A stretch of 64,000 bases of DNA, taken from assembly GCF_011300215.1 (NCBI RefSeq), contig NZ_CP049866.1, positions 1,612,001 through 1,676,000 of the forward strand. The letters run 5' to 3'. Below are positions 29,154 through 37,408 of the stretch, piece by piece (positions within the stretch are counted from its first letter, which is position 1; each line of letters starts with the position of its first letter). The notes beneath the pieces are model-generated. The model saw nothing but the letters and a program-made list of their open reading frames with translations, was not told the DNA's origin and made no database searches. Both the position numbers and the translations under genes were made by a program. This stretch comes from Nocardioides piscis. Its GTDB lineage: Bacteria; Actinomycetota; Actinomycetes; Propionibacteriales; Nocardioidaceae.

Positions 29154-29706
29154 ACTCCGGGTCACGACCGACGAAGCCCATCAGCTGGTCGACCACGGGC
29201 GCGTCGTCGGGCACGGGTACGGCGGCGCCGTACTGCCCTGAGGACCGCAGCATCTCCTCGATCGGACGCATGCCCTCGAGCAGCTGCCTGGCGTAGTCCT
29301 CGTCCAGCTCCACGTGGACACCGCCCGCCCGCGCGAGGTCCCAGGTGTGCATGAAGACGTCAGCGGAGTAGAAGCGATCGACCGCGTCGGCCAACCGGTG
29401 GGTGCCGGCGTGCGGGTGGGTGAACTCTTCCTCACCCCGTGTCTCGAGCAGCTGCTGGACGGCGGCGGCGTGGTGGAGCCACGTCGCGACCGGATCGTGG
29501 GAGTCCGCCGGGGCTGGTGCCAGGTCGACTCCGCCCGAGGCCAGGAAGTGAAGGAACCAGCCGGTGAGGTGGTCGACGACGTCGCGAGCCGTCCAGCCCG
29601 CCACCGGCGCGGGTGCCGCCCAGTCCTCGACATTCCTCGCGACGGTGGCGAAGCAGTCGGCGAACCGCCGGTGTCGTTCGGCCACTTCCAGCGACGAGTC
29701 GCTCAC
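29137..29706 (-). CDS. DinB/mycothiol-dependent maleylpyruvate isomerase-like protein (TIGR03086 type)
   Basis: 189-residue four-helix protein. The metal-binding histidine pattern of the DinB-like superfamily is visible: H in ARDVVDHLTGWF and HTWDLARA near residue 130, with THPHAGTHRLADAVDRFY between. Members of this actinobacterial family are predicted metal-dependent, mycothiol-using transferases; the substrate is unknown. GTG start overlaps the stop of the upstream SRPBCC gene (GTGA), placing it third in the ArsR operon. Confidence 0.8.
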   Translation of the reverse strand: MSDSSLEVAERHRRFADCFATVARNVEDWAAPAPVAGWTARDVVDHLTGWFLHFLASGGVDLAPAPADSHDPVATWLHHAAAVQQLLETRGEEEFTHPHAGTHRLADAVDRFYSADVFMHTWDLARAGGVHVELDEDYARQLLEGMRPIEEMLRSSGQYGAAVPVPDDAPVVDQLMGFVGRDPEFSPAR

Positions 29707-30209
29707 AGGTCTCCCTCGGCCAGCATCCGGTCGATGGCGGCGTAGCCGTCGTCGATGCCGACCTCCATGCCACTCGAGAGCCAGGCGTCTCGTCCCTCGA
29801 ACGAGTCGCACAGCGACAGGGCGTGGAGGCGGGTGCGTCCGTCGCCGAGGTCCTCGAACGTGAGCGTCTCCAGCGCGACGTCGTCGGGCATCCCCTCCCA
29901 GGTGAAGGTCTGGACGATCCGGTCCTCGCGCACGGTGTGGAAGCAGCCGCGGAACCTCGTCTCGAAGCCCTCTCGACCGGTCGCGGTGTAGCGCCAGCTC
30001 CCGCCGTCGCGGGCGTCCCACTCCTCGATCCGTGCGCCGAGGTCGGTGGGCCCGATCCAGCGGGCGAACACCTCGGGGTCGATGTGGGCCCGCAACAGCT
30101 GCGCGGGCGTGGCGGCGAAGTCGCGCCAGATGTGGATGGCGGGGATCGTCTTGTCGGCCTCGATCGCTGCGTGCTCGAAGCGGGTGGCGGGGTCGTGGGT
30201 CGTGGTCAT
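29703..30209 (-). CDS. SRPBCC/AHSA1-domain protein
   Basis: 168 residues. The family pattern is clear: IHIWRDFAATPAQLLRAHIDPE at the start, a central FARWIGPTDL, GSWRYTATGREG and TFTWEGMPDDVALETLTFEDL. These START-like folds form a hydrophobic cavity; many sit next to ArsR regulators, as here. The ATG at 30209 overlaps the arsR stop (ATGA), and the gene is followed by the DinB-like gene in the same unit. The ligand is unknown. Confidence 0.88.
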   Translation of the reverse strand: MTTTHDPATRFEHAAIEADKTIPAIHIWRDFAATPAQLLRAHIDPEVFARWIGPTDLGARIEEWDARDGGSWRYTATGREGFETRFRGCFHTVREDRIVQTFTWEGMPDDVALETLTFEDLGDGRTRLHALSLCDSFEGRDAWLSSGMEVGIDDGYAAIDRMLAEGDL

Positions 30210-30586
30210 GATGCGGTCCCTTCGTGAACGGTGTCGGTGTCGATGTCGATGTCGGTGCGAGTGTCGGTATCGGCCAGCTCCGCGAGCACGGCGTCGAGGC
30301 GGGCGAACCGCCCCTCGGCCTGCTGGCGGTAGCGCTCGATCCACGTGGTCATCAGGTCGAACACCTCGGCTTCCAGGTGCACCGGTCGGCGCTGGGCTTC
30401 CCGGCTGCGACTGACCAGGCCCGCCTCCTCGAGCACCTTGAGGTGCTTGGAGACGGCCTGCAGGCTCACGGCGTATGGCGCTGCCAGCTCGTTGACGGTC
30501 GCGTCGCCGTCGGTCAGGCGCGCCACCATGTCCCGTCTCGTGGGGTCGGCAAGGGCAGCGAACACCCTGGAGAGCTGGTCGGTCAC
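30206..30586 (-). CDS. ArsR-family transcriptional repressor
   Basis: 126 residues. Winged helix: FAALADPTRRDMVARLTDGD, then NELAAPYAVSLQAVSKHLKVLEEAGLVSR, the recognition helix. It has no cysteines, so it is not a metal sensor of the ArsR/SmtB thiol type. The C-terminus is a low-complexity Asp/Thr repeat (DTDTRTDIDIDTDT). GTG start. First gene of arsR-SRPBCC-DinB; two copies of a TCAAC-N6-GTTGA palindrome flank its promoter, pointing to autorepression. Confidence 0.9.
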   Translation of the reverse strand: MTDQLSRVFAALADPTRRDMVARLTDGDATVNELAAPYAVSLQAVSKHLKVLEEAGLVSRSREAQRRPVHLEAEVFDLMTTWIERYRQQAEGRFARLDAVLAELADTDTRTDIDIDTDTVHEGTAS

Positions 30587-30598
30587 GCGGCACCTTCT

Positions 30599-30663
30599 TC
30601 AACTGGTTGGTTGATCAAAGGTAGGGAGGCGTGGTCCTTCTTGTCAACCGTTGGGTTGACAAG
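30599..30663 (-). promoter_or_regulatory. arsR promoter with two operator palindromes
   Basis: On the minus strand TTGACA (30642-30647) and TACCTT (30618-30623) are spaced by 18 bases: a good promoter. Two palindromes of the form TCAAC-N6-GTTGA occupy 30599-30614 and 30644-30659, 45 bases centre to centre. The second belongs to a 10-bp perfect repeat at 30640-30663. One covers the -35, the other lies just past the -10 and covers the start site. Confidence 0.8.
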
Positions 30664-30690
30664 TGTGGCAGCCGGTCCGCCTGCCGGGGG

Positions 30691-31734
30691 TCAGCGACGG
30701 TGCCTGATCCTGATCGTCTTCGAGCGGGCGCTGCCGCACTCAGCAGCCCCGGGGACGTAGGAGGCCGCAACGGTGGCGTAGTAGCGCCCTGCCTTCTTGG
30801 GCGACCTCAGACGGATCTTCCCGGAGCTGTTGGTCGACGCGACCACGACCCGAAGGTCTTTGCCCCTCCTCTTGCGCCAGAAGGTCATCTCGGCGCCGGG
30901 GCGGCAGGCCGCGACCAAGGAGCGGGTCGCGAGCACGACCCTCTTCTTCTTCGCGAGGTGGGTGACGGCGGCCGAACGCGTGGCGGCCGGGCATCCGCTG
31001 CCGGTGCCGCTGGCCGTGGCGGGGCAGCCGTCGGTCGCGTCGGGCAGCGCGTCGCCGTCGTCGTTGACGTCGCACGCATCCCCCACGGAGTCGCCGTCGA
31101 TGTCGGCCTGGTCGTTGGCCAGGGTCGGGCAGTTGTCAGCCGACTCCTCGACCCCGTCACCGTCGGAGTCGCAGGTGGCATAGGTCAAGGTGACGGTGAA
31201 GCTGCGCAGGATGCCGCCACTGGTGCTGTCGTTGAGCAGCCACAGGCTCCACTTGCCCGTGCCCGTGCTGCCCTCCAGGCCGGCGGCGGGGGTCGCTGGC
31301 CTGAAACGTCCGGGGACAGGGTTGGCTCCCGAGATCTTCGCGCCGGCCTCGTCGTCGAAGGTGTATGCGCCGTCGAGGGTGCCGCTCGCCATACCGGCGT
31401 TGATGGTCTGGATGCTCGGCCACAGCTTGGCCGGGTCGGTCTTGGGCCCGAGCACGTGGGCACTCAGGTTGGTGGCGTCGGGGTGGGTGAGGTCGAAGCT
31501 CACGTCGATGTCGGTCACCAGGCGCGGGTCGACCACGTTGAGGTCCACCGGGTTCCACGTGTGGTTGGGCTGGTCGGCCGGCCTGGCGGCGATGGTGCGT
31601 CCCGTCGCCGAGACGTAGGAGACAGTGCAGGGCTGGACCGCGGCACCTGCGGGCGCGGCGAGGACCATGAGCGGCGCGGGCGCCGCCACCAGGGCCAGGG
31701 TCGTCGTCCAGGACAGAATGCGGGGAGCCTCCAT
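30691..31734 (-). CDS. secreted protein with P-domain and thrombospondin type 3 repeats
   Basis: 347 residues. Signal peptide (about 1-31, ending in an Ala-rich APAGAAV region). Residues about 50-190 resemble the proprotein-convertase P-domain: DIDVSFDLTHPDATNLSAHV, a TFDDEAG strand and GKWSLWLLNDSTSGGILRSF. Then calcium-binding type 3 repeats (CDSDGDGVEESADNC and DIDGDSVGDACD). The C-terminal 100 residues are basic and beta-rich. No protease domain and no sorting signal are seen. ATG 31734 lies 36 bases from the divergent truA start. Confidence 0.8.
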   Translation of the reverse strand: MEAPRILSWTTTLALVAAPAPLMVLAAPAGAAVQPCTVSYVSATGRTIAARPADQPNHTWNPVDLNVVDPRLVTDIDVSFDLTHPDATNLSAHVLGPKTDPAKLWPSIQTINAGMASGTLDGAYTFDDEAGAKISGANPVPGRFRPATPAAGLEGSTGTGKWSLWLLNDSTSGGILRSFTVTLTYATCDSDGDGVEESADNCPTLANDQADIDGDSVGDACDVNDDGDALPDATDGCPATASGTGSGCPAATRSAAVTHLAKKKRVVLATRSLVAACRPGAEMTFWRKRRGKDLRVVVASTNSSGKIRLRSPKKAGRYYATVAASYVPGAAECGSARSKTIRIRHRR

Positions 31735-31770
31735 GGCAGGGCAGGCTATCTCGCCGCCTAGGATCGCATC

Positions 31771-32607
31771 GTGCGCATCCGGCTCGACCTGGCCTACGAC
31801 GGGACCGACTTCCGGGGCTGGGCGACCCAACCGGGGCTGCGGACGGTCCAGGGGACGTTGGAGGACGCGCTCGCCACCGCGCTACGAGTCCCGAGCGTCC
31901 GTGTGGTCTGCGCCGGCCGCACCGACGCCGGTGTGCATGCGCGAGGTCAGGTCGTGCATGCGGACGTCTCGCCCGAGCGGATCGAAGCCTTCGCCGGTCG
32001 TCGCAGGGAGGGCCCGCTCCAGGCGCTGATGCGTCGGCTCAACGGGCTGCTGCCGGCCGACCTGCGTGTCCGAGCACTGACCGAGGCCGAGCCGGGCTTC
32101 GACGCGCGTTTCTCAGCATCCTGGCGTCGCTACGCCTACCGGGTCGCGGACAGTGCCGAGCTGGTCGACCCGCTCGTCCGCCACCATGTCCTGGTGTGGC
32201 CCAGGTCGCTGGACGTCGAGGCCATGAACCAGGCGTCGCTGCCGCTGGTCGGGCTCCAGGACTTCGCCTCGTTCTGCCGGCGGCGGGAGGGAGCGACCAC
32301 GATCCGTAGCCTCGGGGAGTTCTCCTGGTCGCGCAACCGCGAGGGCATCGTCGAGGCCCGCGTGGTCGCCGATGCCTTCTGCCACACGATGGTGCGCTCG
32401 CTGGTCGGCTGCGTCCTGGCCGTCGGGGACGGCACCCGTCCCGTCGGTTGGCCGGCGGAGGTGATGGCGGGGCGGTCGCGCGCGCAGGCCGTCAAGGTCG
32501 TGGAGCCGCGTGGCCTCACTCTCGAGCAGGTCGGCTATCCGCTCGGGGAGGAGCTCCTCGTCCAGGCGACGAGAGCTCGGAACCTGAGGACGCTGCCCGA
32601 TGACTGA
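31771..32607 (+). CDS. truA: tRNA pseudouridine(38-40) synthase
   Basis: 278 residues. The catalytic Asp is in AGRTDAGVHARGQ (about residues 49-61). The N-terminal YDGTDFRGWATQPGLRTVQG and the C-terminal FCHTMVRSLVG motifs are those of TruA, which modifies the anticodon stem-loop. GTG start; TAGGAT ends 6 bases before it and no Shine-Dalgarno is visible, so the mRNA is probably leaderless. It follows the rpoA-rplQ region as in other actinobacteria, but after an inserted segment. It overlaps the next gene by 8 bases. Confidence 0.96.
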   Translation: MRIRLDLAYDGTDFRGWATQPGLRTVQGTLEDALATALRVPSVRVVCAGRTDAGVHARGQVVHADVSPERIEAFAGRRREGPLQALMRRLNGLLPADLRVRALTEAEPGFDARFSASWRRYAYRVADSAELVDPLVRHHVLVWPRSLDVEAMNQASLPLVGLQDFASFCRRREGATTIRSLGEFSWSRNREGIVEARVVADAFCHTMVRSLVGCVLAVGDGTRPVGWPAEVMAGRSRAQAVKVVEPRGLTLEQVGYPLGEELLVQATRARNLRTLPDD

Positions 32608-33199
32608 CGACCACTACTTCACCGCTGATCCGACCGTCCCCTTCGCTCGCGAGACCTTCACGGTCGACGCGTGGGGACACTCGTTCGAGCTCGCCAGCGG
32701 CTCGGGCGTCTTCAGTCGCGGCCACCTCGACCACGCGACGTCGGTGTTGTTCCGTGAGCTGGACCCGCCTGCCCAGGGACAGTTCCTCGACCTCGGGTGC
32801 GGGTACGGCGCCATCGGGCTCGCGATCGCCCGCGCTGTCCCCCTCGCGACCGTGACCGGCGTCGACGTCAACGAACGGGCGCTGCTGCTGGCCAACGAGA
32901 ACGCGCAGTCACTGGGCCTGGCGTCCCGGTTCGTGGCCGCCCTTCCCGAGCAGGTCCCGACCGACCTCACCTTCGACGAGATCTGGTCCAACCCACCGAT
33001 CCGGATCGGCAAGCCGGCTCTCCACGACCTGCTGCTGACCTGGCTGCCGAGGCTCCGACCCGACGGTCGGGCGATCATGGTGGTGGGCAAGAACCTCGGC
33101 GCCGACTCACTCCAGCGGTGGCTCACCGAGCAGGGCTGGCCGACCTTGCGACTCGCAAGCGTGAAGGGGTTTCGCGTGCTCGAGACCCGGCGCGGCTGA
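32600..33199 (+). CDS. class I SAM methyltransferase, RsmC-like
   Basis: 199 residues. SAM-binding motif I is LDLGCGYGAIGLAIARA; motif II is VTGVDVNERAL; the catalytic NPPY-type motif reads SNPPIR. It aligns with the C-terminal catalytic half of RsmC (16S rRNA m2G1207), which in actinobacteria often stands alone. Overlaps truA (start inside its end), supporting a role in RNA modification. The exact target is inferred. Confidence 0.85.
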   Translation: MTDDHYFTADPTVPFARETFTVDAWGHSFELASGSGVFSRGHLDHATSVLFRELDPPAQGQFLDLGCGYGAIGLAIARAVPLATVTGVDVNERALLLANENAQSLGLASRFVAALPEQVPTDLTFDEIWSNPPIRIGKPALHDLLLTWLPRLRPDGRAIMVVGKNLGADSLQRWLTEQGWPTLRLASVKGFRVLETRRG

Positions 33200-33205
33200 C
33201 CCAGG

Positions 33206-33499
33206 TCAGTCCTCGTCGCTCTCGATCTGCTCGATCACGTCGTCGGCGCTCATGTCGACCGGGAAGATCGGTAGGATGCTGACCAGCCAGGTCTGGCGCT
33301 TCTCCTCGATCTCGTGCGCCAGGTCCCAGGCTTCTCGAGCGGCCAGGGGGCCCAGACGGACGTAGTCACCCTCCTCCTCGCTCTCGTGGTCGGTGTCGAT
33401 CTCGACGACCCACGTCTGCGACCAGTCGTCGGCGAAGTCGTCGAACGTGGTGTCTGCATCGTCGGGCGTCTCCTCGGAGACGGGATAGATCAAGGGCAT
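33206..33499 (-). CDS. small acidic protein of unknown function
   Basis: 97 residues, very acidic (over a quarter Asp and Glu), with no signal peptide or cysteine. It has a VVEIDTDHESEEEGDYVRLGPLAAREAWDLAHEIEE core that looks folded and ends DVIEQIESDED. Start MPLIYPVSEE at 33499. Convergent with the methyltransferase, 6 bases apart. I do not recognise a named family. Confidence 0.7.
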   Translation of the reverse strand: MPLIYPVSEETPDDADTTFDDFADDWSQTWVVEIDTDHESEEEGDYVRLGPLAAREAWDLAHEIEEKRQTWLVSILPIFPVDMSADDVIEQIESDED

Positions 33500-33594
33500 G
33501 GGGGCTCCGTTCGAAGAGGGCGGAAGTGCGCGAGCGTTGCCGTCATCGTCGCAGGCGGGTCAATCTCCCACCACGGCCGCCACGGTGCCGAGGT

Positions 33595-34305
33595 CTATGC
33601 GCGACGCGTCGCGACCAGCACCCCGATCTTGTCGATGCGGTGCTCCGGGTTGTCGAACTCGTCGGCCCAGTAGTTGCCCGCGGCGTGGTCCTCGATCGTG
33701 GCGCAGGTGGAGAGCGTGATCATCGCTCGGGTGGCCTTGACGCCGGGTCGTCCCGGGACGGGAGCTCGCTGCGCGGCCAGGGACGAGGTCGATCGGAAGG
33801 ACGTCCACCTCGTCCGACGCACCTCATAGACGTGCACGACGTCCCTGACCCGGACCAGCACCCTGCTGCCGGCCGCGAGCGAGGGCAGATGGCGGAACGG
33901 CTGCGTCGAGGTCAGGCGGTGACCGGTGACGATGTGGTTGCCGACCTCTCCCGGCCCGACCCCGCCTCGGGCGCCGCGAGGCGACGCCATGTCACCGCGG
34001 TTCTGGATGGCCGTCCCGGGTGCGTCGTCGGGGGAGCCGGGATAGCGCCGTACGGGGAAATCCTCGAGACCCAGGGCCGGGACGGACAGGTAGGAGGTGC
34101 GCGGCTCGGGAGCCGGTGGTGGCTCGGCGGTCGCCGACACGGTCGGTGTGGGCTGCGCCGGAGTGGACGCCGGGGTGGACGTCGGGGTCGACGACTCCAC
34201 GGGCTTCGGCGCACCAGCAGGCGCAGGATCGGAGGAGCAGCCCGCCACGGTGACGACGGTGAGCAGCATCCCGAGGAGGGATGCAGTGCGGCGGGCTGGT
34301 GCCAT
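33595..34305 (-). CDS. sortase-family protein with lipoprotein signal
   Basis: 236 residues. A lipobox (TVVTVAGC, Cys about 23) follows a short hydrophobic segment; then about 45 residues of Pro/Thr/Ser-rich linker. The sortase barrel shows the catalytic His in GNHIVTGHR, the Cys in MITLSTCAT and the Arg in EHRIDKIG. The TLSTC motif is closest to class E sortases. Most sortases use an uncleaved transmembrane anchor, so a lipid anchor would be unusual. No LPXTG-like substrate gene is visible in the window. Confidence 0.82.
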   Translation of the reverse strand: MAPARRTASLLGMLLTVVTVAGCSSDPAPAGAPKPVESSTPTSTPASTPAQPTPTVSATAEPPPAPEPRTSYLSVPALGLEDFPVRRYPGSPDDAPGTAIQNRGDMASPRGARGGVGPGEVGNHIVTGHRLTSTQPFRHLPSLAAGSRVLVRVRDVVHVYEVRRTRWTSFRSTSSLAAQRAPVPGRPGVKATRAMITLSTCATIEDHAAGNYWADEFDNPEHRIDKIGVLVATRRA

Positions 34306-34391
34306 CTCCCCACGCTAGCCCGCCGTTCAACCGCAGCCGCCCACCGCAAAGCATTCGCCGGAAGGCGCCGCGGTGGGGACAATGACCTGCT

Positions 34392-36070
34392 GTGGGACAT
34401 GTCGACGTTGCCGGAGTGCGCTACGAGCTGCCTGACGGGCGGGTCCTCCTGGACGACGTGTCGTTCCGGGTCGGTGACGGAGCCAAGGTCGCGCTGGTGG
34501 GTGCCAACGGCGCCGGCAAGACGACCCTGCTCCGGATCGTCAGCGGTGACCTCGACCCCCACGCCGGTGCCGTCACCCGCAGCGGCGGCCTGGGTGTGAT
34601 GCGGCAGTTCGTCGGACACGGGGGTGGCGACGAGACGGTCGCCGACCTGCTCATGAGCGTGGCGCCCGCCGCGGTGCGGGCGGCGGACGCCGCCGTACAA
34701 GCGTGCGAGCTGTCCCTCATGGACGTCGACGACGAGCCCACCCAGATGGCCTACGCGACAGCGCTCTCCGACTATGCCGATGCCGGCGGCTACGACATCG
34801 AGGTCACGTGGGACGTCTGCACCACCACCGCGATGGGGCTGCCCTTCGATCGCGCCCGGCACAGGTTGTTGAGCACCCTCTCGGGGGCGAGCAGAAGCGG
34901 CTGGTCCTGGAATACCTTCTCCGCGGTCCCGACGAGGTGCTGCTGCTCGACGAGCCCGACAACTACCTCGACGTGCCCGGCAAGATCTGGCTCGAGCAGC
35001 GCATCCGCGAGTCGACCAAGACCATCTTGTTCATCAGTCACGACCGCGAGCTGCTCGACAACACCGCGACCCGCATCGTCACGGTGGAGCTGGGACATGC
35101 GGGCAACCTCGTGTGGACGCACCCCGGCGGCTTCGCGAGCTATCACCAGGCGCGGGAGGACCGTTTCCTGCGGTTCGAGGAGCAGCGGCGGCGTTGGGAC
35201 GAGGAGCACGCCAAGCTCAAGGCCCTCGTGCTGCGGCTCAAGATCAAGGCGGAGTACAACGACGGCATGTCGTCTCAGTACCGCGCCGCCCAGACGCGCC
35301 TGCGCAAGTTCGAGGAGGTCGGTCCGCCGACCGAGCAGCCGCGCGAGCAGCAGGTGACGATGCGACTCAAGGGCGGCCGGACCGGAAAGCGCGCCGTCGT
35401 CTGCACCGACCTCGAGCTGACCGGGTTGATGCGTCCCTTCGACCTCGAGGTCTGGTACGGCGAGCGCGTCGCCGTCCTCGGCAGCAACGGCTCGGGCAAG
35501 TCGCACTTCCTCCGGCTGCTGGCCGCCGGCGGGAGCGACCCCGACGTGGAGCACCGGCCGGTCGGGGAGCCGCCACGGCCGGTGCCGCACACCGGCAGCG
35601 CCAAGCTCGGCGCGCGGGTGCGCCCGGGGTGGTTCGTGCAGACCCATGAGCACCCCGAGCTGGTCGGCCGCACCCTCCTGGAGATCCTGCACCGCGGGGA
35701 CGAGCACCGGCAGGGGATGGGACGCGAACAGGCCAGCCGGGTGCTGGACCGCTATGAGCTCAGCGCCTCCGGCGAGCAGAAGTTCGAGTCCCTCAGTGGC
35801 GGGCAGCAGGCGCGCCTGCAGATCCTGCTGCTCGAGCTGTCGGGAGCCACCCTGCTGCTGCTCGACGAGCCGACCGACAACCTCGACGTGCAGAGCGCCG
35901 AGGCGCTGGAGGCCGGTCTTGCGGCCTTCGAGGGCACCGTCCTTGCCGTGACCCACGACCGCTGGTTCGCCCGCAGCTTCGACCGCTTCCTGGTCTACGG
36001 CCAGGACGGGGCCGTCTATGAATCAGACGGCCCCGTCTGGGACGAGGGGCGCGTGAGTCGCGCCCGGTGA
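34392..36070 (+). CDS. ABC-F family ATPase (apparent -1 frameshift)
   Basis: 559 residues if one G is restored at 34883-34887: LSTLSG breaks before [12 protein letters not shown]. Two ABC domains lie in one chain without membrane segments. Walker A sequences are [11 protein letters not shown] and [11 protein letters not shown]; Walker B/signature pairs are [11 protein letters not shown] and [10 protein letters not shown]...[12 protein letters not shown]. The linker between them is charged and helical, as in ribosome-associated ABC-F factors that act in translation or antibiotic protection. GACAAT ends 8 bases before the GTG start with no Shine-Dalgarno: likely leaderless. Which ABC-F subgroup is unclear. 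Confidence 0.85.
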
Positions 36071-36073
36071 GGT

Positions 36074-37408
36074 TCAGCTGGTCGGGACGCCGTTCTCCGG
36101 GGGAGCGTCGTCGGCCTGGCCGGAGTCGTCCGGGGTGATCTCGGCGTCGCCGATGTCGGTCACCAGCACGTCGGTCAGCGGTTCACCCTGGCCGGCCTGG
36201 AGCTCGACGATCCGCATGCCCGCGATGCCCATGTGGCTCTCGGCGCTGTAGCGGAGCGGAGCGAGCTGGGGGCCCTCCCAATCGGCGCCATTCTCCTCGA
36301 TCGCCTCGACGATGCCCTCGCGGGTGAGCTCCTCACCGGCCGCGTCGAGCGCCTGCGCGAACGCGTAGGCCAACGACATGCCATAGATGCGGTAGTTGGT
36401 GAGCTCGCCGCCGCCCACGCCTTGGCCGTGCTTGTCCCACACCTTCTGCCACAGCTGGACCCACGGGTCGTCGGCGCTGTCGATGCCCGGGATGTATTCA
36501 GTCGTCATCACGCCGTCCAGGGCGGCGCTGCCCTCCACCGCGCCCTCGGAGAACCGACCCAGCAGCGTCCCCACGAGCTCCGGGTCCGAACCGATGCTGG
36601 CGTAGAACCACTTGGGCTTGTAGCCGGTCTTGAGCGCTGCGAGCTGGGTGAGCGCGGTGTAGGACGGCGTGTTGAACGAGAGCACCAGGTCGGCCTTCTT
36701 GGCCTGCAGCCCGTTGACCTGGGGCGCGACCTCGGTGTTGCCCGACGTGTAGCGCTCGACGGCCACGATCTGCTCGTCCAGGAACTGGCGGACACCCTTC
36801 TCGGCGTCCTCGCCGAGGTCGTCGTCCTGGAGGAAGAGGCCCACCTTGGCGTCGGGCATGTTCTCCGCCACCCACTGACCGATGATCTTGCCCTCGGACT
36901 CATAGTCGGGCTGCCAGCCGAAGGTCCTCGGCAGTTCCTCGACGTTGTCGCCCCACTGGAGCGAGCCGGTGGACACCATCAGCTGCGGCACTCCCTCGTC
37001 CTTGAGGAAGTCGGTCACCGCCGCCTGGGTCGGGGTGCCGAGCGACCCAACCGTCGCGAAGACCTCGTCCTGGAGCACGAGCTCGTTGGTCACGGTGCTG
37101 GTGTTGCTCGGGTTGTAGCCGTCGTCCTTGACCAGGAAGTCGATCTTGCGCCCGTGCACGCCACCCTGCGCGTTGACGTATTGGAAGTACGCCTGCATTC
37201 CTGTCGGGATCTCGGAATAGCCGGGCGCGGCCACGCCGGTCAGCGGGAAGGTCCCGCCGATCGTGACTCGCTCCGAGGTGACGCCGGCATCGGTGGCACC
37301 GCCGTTGGCCCCCTCTGAGCTGTCTCGTCCGGCACCACAGGCGCCGAGGACGAGGGTGGCCGCGAGTGCGACCGCAAGGGGTCCTACGACCCTGGTGTGT
37401 CTTCTCAT
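36074..37408 (-). CDS. LIV-type ABC transporter substrate-binding lipoprotein
   Basis: 444 residues. Signal peptide with lipobox VLGACGAG (Cys about 25). The periplasmic-binding type 1 fold follows: VTIGGTFPLTGVAAPGYSEIPTGMQAYFQYVN, then DDGYNPSNT and a C-terminal acidic tail. Related proteins bind branched amino acids, amides or other carboxylates; the specificity cannot be read. It is the last gene of the five-gene transporter operon and overlaps the permease gene by 4 bases. Confidence 0.92.
   Translation of the reverse strand: MRRHTRVVGPLAVALAATLVLGACGAGRDSSEGANGGATDAGVTSERVTIGGTFPLTGVAAPGYSEIPTGMQAYFQYVNAQGGVHGRKIDFLVKDDGYNPSNTSTVTNELVLQDEVFATVGSLGTPTQAAVTDFLKDEGVPQLMVSTGSLQWGDNVEELPRTFGWQPDYESEGKIIGQWVAENMPDAKVGLFLQDDDLGEDAEKGVRQFLDEQIVAVERYTSGNTEVAPQVNGLQAKKADLVLSFNTPSYTALTQLAALKTGYKPKWFYASIGSDPELVGTLLGRFSEGAVEGSAALDGVMTTEYIPGIDSADDPWVQLWQKVWDKHGQGVGGGELTNYRIYGMSLAYAFAQALDAAGEELTREGIVEAIEENGADWEGPQLAPLRYSAESHMGIAGMRIVELQAGQGEPLTDVLVTDIGDAEITPDDSGQADDAPPENGVPTS

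Noticed and set aside
30224..30260. Tandem TCGATGTCGATGTCGGTG-like repeat as a regulatory repeat
   Set aside because: It is the coding sequence of the Asp/Thr-rich tail of the ArsR protein, so the periodicity comes from codon repetition.
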